This document shows, piece by piece, positions 17,745 to 26,900 of a stretch of 64,000 nt of DNA. The position numbers and the translations under genes were made by a program. Every line of letters starts with the position of its first letter. Position 1 is the stretch's first letter. Origin of the DNA: Candidatus Undinarchaeales archaeon (GTDB lineage Archaea > SpSt-1190 > JASMDC01); contig JASMDC010000013.1 of assembly GCA_030753015.1 (NCBI GenBank), positions 1-64,000 on the forward strand, in the 5' to 3' direction. The notes under the pieces were generated by a model. The model worked only from the letters and a program-made list of their open reading frames with translations. It had not been told where the DNA came from and did no database searches.

Positions 17745-18818
17745 TTGTACGGGGCAGGCGACGAAGTCGAGCGTTTCAGTTTTGCTGAAGCAGAGGCTCG
17801 ATTCGGATCACTGGGCCTGTCCTACGACAACCTCGAGCCGCCCGAGAGAAACGAGCCTGCAGCAGTCAAGGACGAGGACGGCGTGTACACGGTCGTGGGC
17901 AAAGCGCTCACACCTGCCCAGTCCTACCTGTTCGATACGTCCGGCGAGTACCATGCTCTCGACGAAGGTGAGTTCGCCAGAGAGCTCAGGCAGAAGGAAG
18001 GCTACGAGGAGATCATCTCAGTCAAAGGCCTGCGGGCCGATGAGGTAAAGGGCATCGGAATCGATCCGAACGGTGGCCTCGCGAACGGTACGGTGTACGT
18101 GTTCGACCATCCCGGACCGGACAAGGTCGAAGTGGAGATACACGGCCAGGAGTGCAGCGAGCTCGCGAGCTATACGCGCTCCAGGGACCTCCGGCTCGTG
18201 CTCGATCCCGCCAAGTACGGATTCGACGACGACACTACCATATCCTACAATGCTCTCAAGGACGTCAGGGTGGAGTGGTCCGGATTATCCGTGAACGGAC
18301 GTTCCCTTCACCTCAACGAGCGTTCCGACAGCGAGCTCGACCGGCTCTATTCGTCCGGGAACATCGCTGTCAACGGACTTCTCGAGACCGTTGGCGGCAT
18401 CGTGAACGGCTCCATGGAGTACGACACCAAGGTGCTCACTGATGCCCTGACCACGATCGCCCAGGAAAAGGACCTCTCCAAGGAAGCGCTCCAGCGCGAG
18501 CTGGACACCCTCAACGAGGTCCACGCGTACGATCCTGACGCCACCATGACCGGCGTTTGCCGTCATGCGGGACTGCTCATGCGCGATATCCTTCTCTCGC
18601 TCGAACTCGAAGGGGACCGCTACCTCTGGGCCCAGACCACAGGGCTCATCGAGGGTGACGTCCCGGCACTCCATGATTACACGGTGCTCGTCGACCGGGA
18701 GACCGGCCACTGGGCGCTCATCAACAGCAAGACCACGCGTAACGAGATGAATCTCGTCCCGAGGGATCGATTGGACGAGTGCGGGCTCCCCTTCTCAGGC
18801 ATCGGGAAAAACGCGTGA
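17745..18818 (+). CDS. Transglutaminase-like (Cys-His-Asp) protein
   Basis: 357 aa from TTG 17745, the only normal start codon between the in-frame TAA of nth (17715-17717) and conserved-looking sequence; no good ribosome site is visible, so expression may depend on coupling to nth. Near the C-terminus GVCRHAGLLMRDILLSL, HDYTVLVDRETGHWALIN match the Cys, His and Asp surroundings of the transglutaminase-like fold, in which members are peptidases, amidases or crosslinkers. The first 230 residues are unrecognised and mix beta strands and acidic helices. No signal peptide. It converges on the surface gene at 18823 with 4 bases between stops. The catalytic call is by motif only. Confidence 0.6.
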   Translation: MYGAGDEVERFSFAEAEARFGSLGLSYDNLEPPERNEPAAVKDEDGVYTVVGKALTPAQSYLFDTSGEYHALDEGEFARELRQKEGYEEIISVKGLRADEVKGIGIDPNGGLANGTVYVFDHPGPDKVEVEIHGQECSELASYTRSRDLRLVLDPAKYGFDDDTTISYNALKDVRVEWSGLSVNGRSLHLNERSDSELDRLYSSGNIAVNGLLETVGGIVNGSMEYDTKVLTDALTTIAQEKDLSKEALQRELDTLNEVHAYDPDATMTGVCRHAGLLMRDILLSLELEGDRYLWAQTTGLIEGDVPALHDYTVLVDRETGHWALINSKTTRNEMNLVPRDRLDECGLPFSGIGKNA

Positions 18819-18822
18819 ACTC

Positions 18823-21800
18823 CTAGCCGCTCTCTTCGCTGTCCTCGGACGTTTCTTCCTCGCCCGAGTCGGGAGCAGTGGTAGTCTCCTCGACGCCGCC
18901 CTCGCACTGCCCGAAGAACTTCCACTCACCGGGATTGCGCACGAAGAGGACCTTGCCTGTCGCGGTGTGCGTGGCCGAGGCACCCGTCTCAGCGTCCACC
19001 TCCTCGGTGAACGTGAGAACCATGTCCTTCCATCCTATTACGCTCTCACCACAGAACTGGAGGCGGGACTCCTCGGTAGTGCCGCCGAAGTGTATGCGGT
19101 AGCCCTCCTGGCTCTTGGATACATAGAGCGGGGAGAGGTTCTCCTTGATCTTGGCGTTGGTCTCGGGATCGACGATGTCCATGGTGATTACGCTCTGGGG
19201 GATGATGTCCCGTCCTTTCACCGAGACCATCACGTCCATATCGAACCCGATGCGTTCCATGACCTGGAAGATCGGTTGGTAACGGGAACCAGGGGTCACG
19301 TCGTTGATGTTGACGCGTACCTTCTGGGAGCCCACGACCGAGAGGAAGTCGGCGCTCTTGCCCGACTTACCAAGCCGGTTCACATCTACATGGAGCACGC
19401 GGTTCCCCTCGTTCACCTGACCCCTGACGACGACCGTGAGCACCCACTGACGGATGCCGGGGACGTAGCGCATGGAGAACACTTGGACCTTGCGGCCGTC
19501 AAGGGTGATGGTTAGGTCGTCACGAGTTAGCTCGGTCACCGGTGTCCCCTCCTCGTCCGTCACTCCGAGGTACATCTTCAGGAAGCTGCCGTGCTTCACC
19601 TCGTCCATGGCGATGGTGCTCGGCTCCAGGGAATGGACCTTCACGTTGTACTCCGCCTTTTCGACGGAGTACCACACGGTGAATCCGCTGCGCACCCCTG
19701 TAGTCTCGCCCTTGTAGCGGACGCCGATCCAGACCCATTTCTCACCGGGATTGAGGTGAGTGGCCATGTCCTTGGGGAGGTTCACGGTGACGTGCCAGTT
19801 AAAGTCCCGGCGCTTGACCTCGATCTCCTCGGGAGCGATCTCACGCCCGTTGATGACGACGTTCACGGAGCGCTCGTCGATGCCTGCAGTGAGCGTCTTA
19901 CCCTCGTAACGTACCTCGATGGTGGCCTCCAGTTTCCCCTCACCGAGGGCGATGTCGTTCTGGCGCACGTTGTCCGGGGAGAACGATATCAAGCGCGAGG
20001 AGAGCAATGGCGTGTAGCAGTCATCCCGCGTGCACATCTCGCCCGATCCGCACACATGGTAGAACGAGGCGTCCATGTCGGAGCAGATGCAGTGAGTTGG
20101 ACACATCTCGTACTGGGTGACGAAGGGGAGCTTCTGGAGCCCGGTGACGGCGTAGCGGTCGCCGCCCTCCTCGAGCACGACGAAGGGGACTCCGGTGCTC
20201 TCGCGTCTACAGCTCGATTCGAGGCATCGCTCGTTGAACTCGCACACGTCAGTGAGCATCCCGTCCTTTCGGAAGCACAGGCATACGGGGAAGTCGTCAG
20301 TTGACGGCTGACAGAGCACCTCGGGGCCGATGCAGGGGATATCGACGTCGCGCAGCCCCAGCATCCCGTCGAGGCAGAGACGGTCCAGGTCGGTCCCACG
20401 TTTGCTCTTCGGGATCCACTCGTTGATCTTGAAGGTGACGACGTGGACGCCGTACTCCTCTCCGCGGTACACCTTCACCCTGAGCTGGTAGACGCCCGGA
20501 ATGATGCTCTCCGGGATCTCGAACTTGATGGCGCCGCAGGGGAACGCACGCTCGTAGAGGGTCTCGACCGCCATTCCGGTGTAGTTGACGAGCTCGACGA
20601 CACAGCGTTCGCCAGGTGTATTGATGTAGAGGGCGACGGTATCACCGACGATGTACTCGGCCTTCTCCATAGAGACAGGTACGGGGATATCCGTTCCCGG
20701 GGACACGAGGAACACCTTCTGTGTTGCAGCGGACGTGGCCCCTAGGTCGTTGGTGATCTCCGCCACGACCACGTACTCGCCCTCGGGCCAGGAGGTGTCG
20801 GTCATGATCGGTACCATCGAGCACTCGGGAAGTGTCTTTGTCTGGTAGAGGACCTGCTTGCCACGCATGAGCTTGATGACGCACCCGGTCACCTTACGCT
20901 CCAGGGCAAGTGCCCCCACGATCATGGTCTCTCCCAGGAACAGGGACTCGGCGATCGAGCCGTCCCCTTTGCCGACGTAGATGTACACGAGGAACTCTGC
21001 CGGTTTGAACGTCACCATCCTGCTGGCGTTGTAGAGGTGCTTGTCACCCTCCTTCTTGTAGATGGCGTGGACCATGATCTCGCCCAGGGGACAGATATTG
21101 CTCGGGAACCGTCGGCAGTCGAACTCGAAGGGGCCATAGCTGGTGGGGAGGGTCATCTTCGTGCAGTTGAAGCACTTGTAGATCTCTGAGAGCGGGGTGG
21201 CCCCCCAGGTCATATTGAATATGGTCCAGAGCGCGAAGTCCACCTTCTCGTTGAGGAACACCGTGTCCCCGACCTCATAGGTGTCCTTGTCCGTTGGTAT
21301 GTCCACGCTCCGCCAGCAGTCGATGGTGCCGTCGGGGCATTGGACAGGGAAGTCGATGGCGATGTCCTTCTTGGACTTGATGTCCTCGAGCGTGAATCCG
21401 AATGTGGGGAGCTGGAACTCTATTGAACGCGTGCCCACGTCCTCGTACTCGTCCACGATGAGGAAGTTGAGGGGCACGTAATAGAGCTTTAGCTTGGGAG
21501 TGAGGCTGTTGGGTGAGTAGCCGGCAGAGACGTCGATGAGGTTCTTGATAGTGCGCAGATGGAACGTGATGGTCCGTCTGTCCCTGTCCACCTTGGGAGT
21601 ACATTTCTTTGTATAGGACGGTTTGATGTTGGAGCACACGGCCTCCAGGACCTCTGGTTTGTTGATGTTCTCGAACAGTGTCTGCTCGATGTTGTGAAGG
21701 ATGACGGTCACGTCATTGATAGGTGTCTTGCTCACGTCCGCTATCTCCTCGATGCGTTCGATCTTATTACCGGCAGCTGTGGCGAGCAGCGTCAGCATGA

Positions 21801-21837
21801 GCATGAGCACCAATACCGTCCGCGTCGAGGATACCAT
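18823..21837 (-). CDS. Secreted beta-rich, Cys-module protein; third gene of surface cassette copy B
   Basis: 1004 aa. ATG 21837 is preferred over GTG 21846 because GAGGTG ends 6 nt before it, as in copy A. Signal peptide TVLVLMLMLTLLATAAGN. Then long beta-rich regions, a Cys-rich module (CLDGMLGLRD, CLCFRKDGM, CEFNERC, CPTHCICSD, CGSGEMCTRDDCY), further beta domains and an acidic Ser/Glu tail (EEETSEDSEESG). Collinear paralog of 3160-6036; for example PGERCVVELVNYTG here against RGERCEVELLNYTG there. Starts 2 bases after the stop of the pilin-like gene. Likely extracellular partner of that protein. No known catalytic motif. Confidence 0.85.
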   Translation of the reverse strand: MVSSTRTVLVLMLMLTLLATAAGNKIERIEEIADVSKTPINDVTVILHNIEQTLFENINKPEVLEAVCSNIKPSYTKKCTPKVDRDRRTITFHLRTIKNLIDVSAGYSPNSLTPKLKLYYVPLNFLIVDEYEDVGTRSIEFQLPTFGFTLEDIKSKKDIAIDFPVQCPDGTIDCWRSVDIPTDKDTYEVGDTVFLNEKVDFALWTIFNMTWGATPLSEIYKCFNCTKMTLPTSYGPFEFDCRRFPSNICPLGEIMVHAIYKKEGDKHLYNASRMVTFKPAEFLVYIYVGKGDGSIAESLFLGETMIVGALALERKVTGCVIKLMRGKQVLYQTKTLPECSMVPIMTDTSWPEGEYVVVAEITNDLGATSAATQKVFLVSPGTDIPVPVSMEKAEYIVGDTVALYINTPGERCVVELVNYTGMAVETLYERAFPCGAIKFEIPESIIPGVYQLRVKVYRGEEYGVHVVTFKINEWIPKSKRGTDLDRLCLDGMLGLRDVDIPCIGPEVLCQPSTDDFPVCLCFRKDGMLTDVCEFNERCLESSCRRESTGVPFVVLEEGGDRYAVTGLQKLPFVTQYEMCPTHCICSDMDASFYHVCGSGEMCTRDDCYTPLLSSRLISFSPDNVRQNDIALGEGKLEATIEVRYEGKTLTAGIDERSVNVVINGREIAPEEIEVKRRDFNWHVTVNLPKDMATHLNPGEKWVWIGVRYKGETTGVRSGFTVWYSVEKAEYNVKVHSLEPSTIAMDEVKHGSFLKMYLGVTDEEGTPVTELTRDDLTITLDGRKVQVFSMRYVPGIRQWVLTVVVRGQVNEGNRVLHVDVNRLGKSGKSADFLSVVGSQKVRVNINDVTPGSRYQPIFQVMERIGFDMDVMVSVKGRDIIPQSVITMDIVDPETNAKIKENLSPLYVSKSQEGYRIHFGGTTEESRLQFCGESVIGWKDMVLTFTEEVDAETGASATHTATGKVLFVRNPGEWKFFGQCEGGVEETTTAPDSGEEETSEDSEESG

Positions 21838-21839
21838 GT

Positions 21840-23933
21840 TCAACACCTCTTGACCCTGTACACCGGTACGTACCCACGGGTCATGTTGACCGAGAACACC
21901 GAGTTCATGATGACATCCTTTGTCATGTCACGCTCGATCTCCGAGACCTCCGCGAAGGGCTTGACCTTGTAGCCGATATTGCCCGCAAAATCGCGGTTGG
22001 GGCTGGCCAGCAGGAGATAGTTACCACCCAGGACCTTCTCGAAAACGTACCGTCCGTCGACGTCCGTGTTGGTCGTAAGGTACTCGAGGCTCGTGTTGAG
22101 AGGAATGAGCTGGACGGTTATGTAAGAGGGTGGCATCCCTCCGATGAAGCCCAGCCGCTTGAACCGTCCGCGGTCGCCCTCCTCGCACCCTCCCGGATGG
22201 ATGATCGCCTCATCGGACGGAGAGTAGCAGTGGAGTTTCGCGTCCTTCTGACAATAGATTGTCGTGTTGACCATCACGGCCCCTTCGACGCGATAGTACT
22301 CGCTCAGGTGGAGGTCGAGGGTCCCCGCAGGAAGGGCCAGCTTGGTACGGAGGGGTGCGTACTGTTCGATGTACTCGCCGCCGGGGATGACACGCACGTC
22401 CCTGATACCGCACGGGACATCGTTAATGGTGACGTCGGGCGTTGTGAACCGTGCTCGCTTGTCCTTGCAGGGTTCTACTATGACCTCGCCCTCCCGCGGC
22501 CCGTGGATGCGCACGGAGAGCGAGCACCGTCCAGCGCACTCAAGGTCGAACTCGTCGTTGAAGGTGGTCGGGAGGGTGATGTCCGTCTTCGCCTCGTCGC
22601 CGAGCTCCAAGTACGGGTAGATGACGAACCTGAACTGGAGAGGCTTGAGAAGGGTCGAACCGCCCAGGATCTTGCCTGTAGGCAGGAGGTCGGTGATGGA
22701 AACCTCCACGGGGAAGCTCGCCGAGTAGTTAGCCTTGTAGGATTTGTAGCGGTTCCCGGCAGAGCAGCTCTGGAAGCACCCCGTGTCCTTCTGGGTCTTA
22801 CCCTCGACCCGGAGGTTGTCCTGCTTGCTGTTGAGAGTGAGGTTGAGCTGAGGATAGCACTCGTCCATCCCACCAATGAGGCTCTTGAAGTTCCAGTTGA
22901 AACCCTTCATGAACCCAAGCACATCAGCCTCGTTTGCAGGGTCCATCTCGATGACGAGGTTGGCGTCAGCGAGGTACTTGAGCATCATACGCTGGTACTC
23001 CTTCGTCTGGGCCTTAGAGGAGAAGATCGTCGTGGCCACCACCACATCATCACCGAACGAGCCCTTGATGCTCTTCGCGTCGGAGCCCTTGGCCTCGAAG
23101 GGGATGTAGATCTCCTTCTTATCACCTGGCAGACAAAAGCCGAAGTGCGGTTTTCCGGTTGTATCGGGGAGATTGAAGGGTTTGCAGATGTGCTGTGTCG
23201 ACGGCCGGGGGAGACGGAAGTCCTGATTCACTATATAGTCGATCCAGAACTCGATCTTCCGGTACCAGGGGTGTGAGACCCTCTGGTCCGATATGGGAAT
23301 CGTGTACCGGTCGTCCTTCTGTGCGTAGAGATGGACGAACGCGTACGCGAGCTTGCGGAGGCGGAAGATACGCAGGGGGAGGTTGACGTCGAAGCTGAAT
23401 TTGAGATCCCCCTCGATGTCGTTATACTCGAGCTTTATGGGGATATTCACCTTCACTTTGACGAACATGTCCCCCACCTGGAGGTCCTCCTCGCCGATCT
23501 CGATATGCTCACCCTCGATCTCGATCTGGGAAACCCGGTACTGCTTCTTCTTGACGAGATTGTGGAGGTTGCTCTCGATGCGACGCGCGATCTCGAACCG
23601 CAACATACGCTTCATGGCGTCCTCAGTGGGGACGTTGGTAACCTTTCCTTTGTAGAAGAACACGGGAAGGCCGTGGTAGTTGGGTTCGGGTATGTTCTCC
23701 GCGGTGAAGCCGCCCGTCTGGCCAACAGCATTGGCGGCCTCGTACACGCTTGTGCGGACAATGTCGTCGACGATGCGTTCAATTTGCTCAGCATATTCTT
23801 TCAGGTTCTCTGGATCAGGATCAGGTCGCCGAATCTTCTGTTCTTCCTGGAAATAGTATATCACAAAAATAATAACGATTGAAATGGCCATCAGCCCAAT
23901 AAGTGCCATCTGCGCACGGGTCCGAGGCGCCAT
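21840..23933 (-). CDS. Pilin-like N-terminus with large ectodomain; second gene of cassette copy B
   Basis: 697 aa from ATG 23933 with a TATA box about 28 nt upstream. The N-terminus PRTRA-QMALIGLMAISIVIIFVIYYF is a type IV pilin-like signal in which Ala replaces the usual Gly before Gln. Then a helical region with GQTGGFTAENIPEPNYHGLP (also seen, slightly changed, in copy A), beta domains, a Cys group CFQSCSAGN, CAGRCSLS and a final DGRYVFEKVLGGNYLLLASP domain. Paralog of 6033-8108. It would be anchored in the membrane with its bulk outside. The arrangement TGGFTAEN plus a P-V-F-F-Y-K-G strand resembles conserved surface proteins I recall from DPANN genomes; that is memory, not a search. Confidence 0.85.
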   Translation of the reverse strand: MAPRTRAQMALIGLMAISIVIIFVIYYFQEEQKIRRPDPDPENLKEYAEQIERIVDDIVRTSVYEAANAVGQTGGFTAENIPEPNYHGLPVFFYKGKVTNVPTEDAMKRMLRFEIARRIESNLHNLVKKKQYRVSQIEIEGEHIEIGEEDLQVGDMFVKVKVNIPIKLEYNDIEGDLKFSFDVNLPLRIFRLRKLAYAFVHLYAQKDDRYTIPISDQRVSHPWYRKIEFWIDYIVNQDFRLPRPSTQHICKPFNLPDTTGKPHFGFCLPGDKKEIYIPFEAKGSDAKSIKGSFGDDVVVATTIFSSKAQTKEYQRMMLKYLADANLVIEMDPANEADVLGFMKGFNWNFKSLIGGMDECYPQLNLTLNSKQDNLRVEGKTQKDTGCFQSCSAGNRYKSYKANYSASFPVEVSITDLLPTGKILGGSTLLKPLQFRFVIYPYLELGDEAKTDITLPTTFNDEFDLECAGRCSLSVRIHGPREGEVIVEPCKDKRARFTTPDVTINDVPCGIRDVRVIPGGEYIEQYAPLRTKLALPAGTLDLHLSEYYRVEGAVMVNTTIYCQKDAKLHCYSPSDEAIIHPGGCEEGDRGRFKRLGFIGGMPPSYITVQLIPLNTSLEYLTTNTDVDGRYVFEKVLGGNYLLLASPNRDFAGNIGYKVKPFAEVSEIERDMTKDVIMNSVFSVNMTRGYVPVYRVKRC

Positions 23934-23958
23934 CCCAAGAATGATTAGGGCACTTGCA

Positions 23959-23967
23959 GTATTTAAG
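23959..23967 (-). promoter_or_regulatory. TATA box of pilin-like gene, copy B
   Basis: Minus-strand cttaaatac lies about 28 nt before ATG 23933, within the 42-base gap after the giant gene. Confidence 0.5.
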
Positions 23968-23975
23968 GTTAAGCG

Positions 23976-26900
23976 TCACCCGGCGCGCGAAGCGTGGCAG
24001 GGGACGCAGCAGGTGGCCGTCTCGGCAGAGAGCTTGCTGCCATGGACCGTCTCTTCGATCCGGGGCGTTATCCCCGTTGGACAGAAACAACCTTCGATGC
24101 GCATGTACCTGCCGCCGTTCATGTCCTCTCGGGTCATGCATGCACTGCCGGTGCAGTAGACAAGGTCGTACCGGTTGGAGGGCGGATCGTCCGGACAGGT
24201 GACGTCCACAGGAGCTTCGTCAGGCACTGACGTGTCCGGGACTCCTTCTTGGGTGCCCTCTTCGGCTACCTCCCCCTCCGGCACCCATGCGGGAGCGTCC
24301 TTGAGGTCGGCGAAAGTGCTCGCCTCGATCGTCCCCTCCGGCACCTCAAGATCGCCATCGTCCTCCCAGGCGTCCTCGACCGGAGCCCCCTCACACGGGT
24401 GATCCGCGGGAACGTTGAGCCGTGTGCGTGCCGCCGGTCCCGGCACTAGTCGCCACGGGATGTCGTCGCCACCAACTGCCCGGATATGCGCTCGGAACGT
24501 TCCCTGACGCTGTGGGCGCACATTATTTGATGATAATAGGACATCACCGCCACCAGCGTCCACGGTGATGTGGGTACGGGTCAGTCCCAGCACAGTGCCG
24601 CTCCGCTCGTGCAGAAGCCCTACCTCAACAGTACCGGAGAAGCTGGCGGTCGTGGGATTCTCAAGAACGACGTTCACGGATACCAGATCGCATGGACCGA
24701 TCGATGCAGCTCGCAGCGACTCGGTCTCGTCAACGAAGGACACGTCCGTCGCTATTAGGGTCGGTGCGACCACTCTGATCCCAGGACCGCCGGTCTCATC
24801 GAGCACCGGGACGCCAAAATCGTTGACTACCGTGACCTTTGCTCGTATGCGTTTCCCAACGTCCTCCACTCGCACGTCATGACCCTCGCCTTCCACGGTG
24901 AAGGACTCCCCGGGTGGGACTCCCGCGACGGGGATCGCGTCAGTCGTAATGGCGCGTCCGCGCTCGTCGACCACGGCGACGGTGACCATCGCGTCCAGGG
25001 GGCTGTTACGGTTGTTCCTCAGGACCGCCACGGGATACACCCTCGCGCCCACAGTGGTTGCACCTTCGCTCACGTCGCCCTCCATCCGTGCCTCGTCGAG
25101 CCCGGGCTGTCCAAAGGCGACCCTGAGTGGCGTGCCCAAGATACGCTCTTCAAGGACCGAGCGCTCGCCCGTCATCGCTGACATCCTTAAAGCGAGGGTC
25201 GCAGCCCCTCCGGAACCGAGCAGGCTATCGCTCACCGTGGTAGGTGTCGTACACACGACGACGGTGTCGCCGGACGACAGTATGACCTCGTCAACAGCCT
25301 CTTCACCCTCCACAAGGCCCCGGCGGTCGACAAGGGCGGACGTCACCGTTCCGCGGAACTGGCCCATACCGGTGTTCTCCAACTCCGCGCACCCGACCAC
25401 CTCCTCATCGAAGAAGGCCCGGTGAGGGCCATCGGGTCCCACTGGCTCTCCCTCCACCTCGAAGATGGTGCTAACCACCCGCAGGTCGGAGAGCTCGTCG
25501 CGGACAGCGTCCGCCAGGTCCACGTCCAAGGGGCCCATGCCGTTGCACAAGCACGCGAACCGTCCCTCCTGGGCGTTGAACGCGTTCGTGAACCCTCGGC
25601 ACCCGTACTCGTCGCGGCAGTACGTCTGCAATGCTCGGTACACGGCTGCGCCTTGCGGAAGTGGGCATGGTCTGCCCGTATGGACGCCCACGGGATCGTC
25701 ATCCCAGGCACAGTGGCACTCGCCCGCTACGGTACCATCAGCGGATACCGAAGCGCGACAGTAACCGTAGAGGCTTCCCGGGACACCACCGGGCGAGCGG
25801 AACATGCTACATGCGTCCTGGCACGAGACCGCCTCATGCACGCGCTCGTAGGGATCCAGACCTCCCCCCTCGATATCGAAGCATTCCGGATCGGGGAAGA
25901 TCCGGCGGACATCTAGTGAAGCGATGGACGCGATGGTCGCCTGGAGCAGTGTCCGACGTGCGATCTCCCGCCCACGGTCAGCGGCCTTGAGCGAGCAGAC
26001 CATGGGTATCGGGCCGGGATAGCTGGCGTTGATGATGAAAGCCGTCCGGTCGGCCAGGGTGTCGAACGGATAGGGATGCTCGACATCGCAATCGACCGGG
26101 TTCACCGACCAGATCTCATCGGGACATCGCACGCAAGCAGGGAAAGTACCCTGTTCGTTCGGTCCGGTGGTGGGATTGCCGCAGGCGAACGTACAGCTTC
26201 CCGGGACGATACCCACACCCTCGTCACCGAAGACCGCGCCGTTGGCCGTAGCCAAGGGTCTGTCGCGGAGCGCGTCAGCGATCCGATCGCCCAAGCACTG
26301 CTCGTCCAGCTCACCTTCGGCAGTGCATGCCGGTGCTCCGCGTTCGTGGATGCCCTGGAAGCATCCTGTGTCGTCACCGCCCGTGCACTGACATTCACCG
26401 TCGAGGAGCGTCGCGAGGACCCCTTCGTCGTACTTGGGAGAGAGCATGAACGGTATCTGCTGGTCGGCCTCCACGACAATGTCGTGCGCGATGTCCCAAA
26501 GCATTCCTACAGGAGCGACGGCATCCTCGCTCACTGCGTCAGCTGGCATGTCCCGATAGAGATCGCGTAGCAGGTCAGCCGCTCCCGGCTCGAGGTCGCC
26601 ACGCGCGGCAATGACGAGCTGCTCGAGGAGGAGGCTGAAATCATCTAGGATCAGGTCGGAAGTATCCGCATGTGCGGCCGCCTCGAACAGCTTGGCAGCC
26701 ACCTCGCCGTTCTCGAAGGCCACGCAGGCATCATGTCTGGGCTTCCAGAGAGCGACCAACGCGCGATAAGCATCATCGTTGCCCTGGCCGGATTCGGGGA
26801 ATGGAACGCACGCGCATGGATCCATGTCAGGATAGGGCGCGTTTGCAATGCACCTTGACGCTTCCTGCATTCGTTCCCACCCTGCGTCCATCCCCTGCAG

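Noticed and set aside
22197..23276. 359-aa open frame on the plus strand
   Set aside because: Antisense to the pilin-like gene of copy B, which is paralogous to copy A in its own frame.
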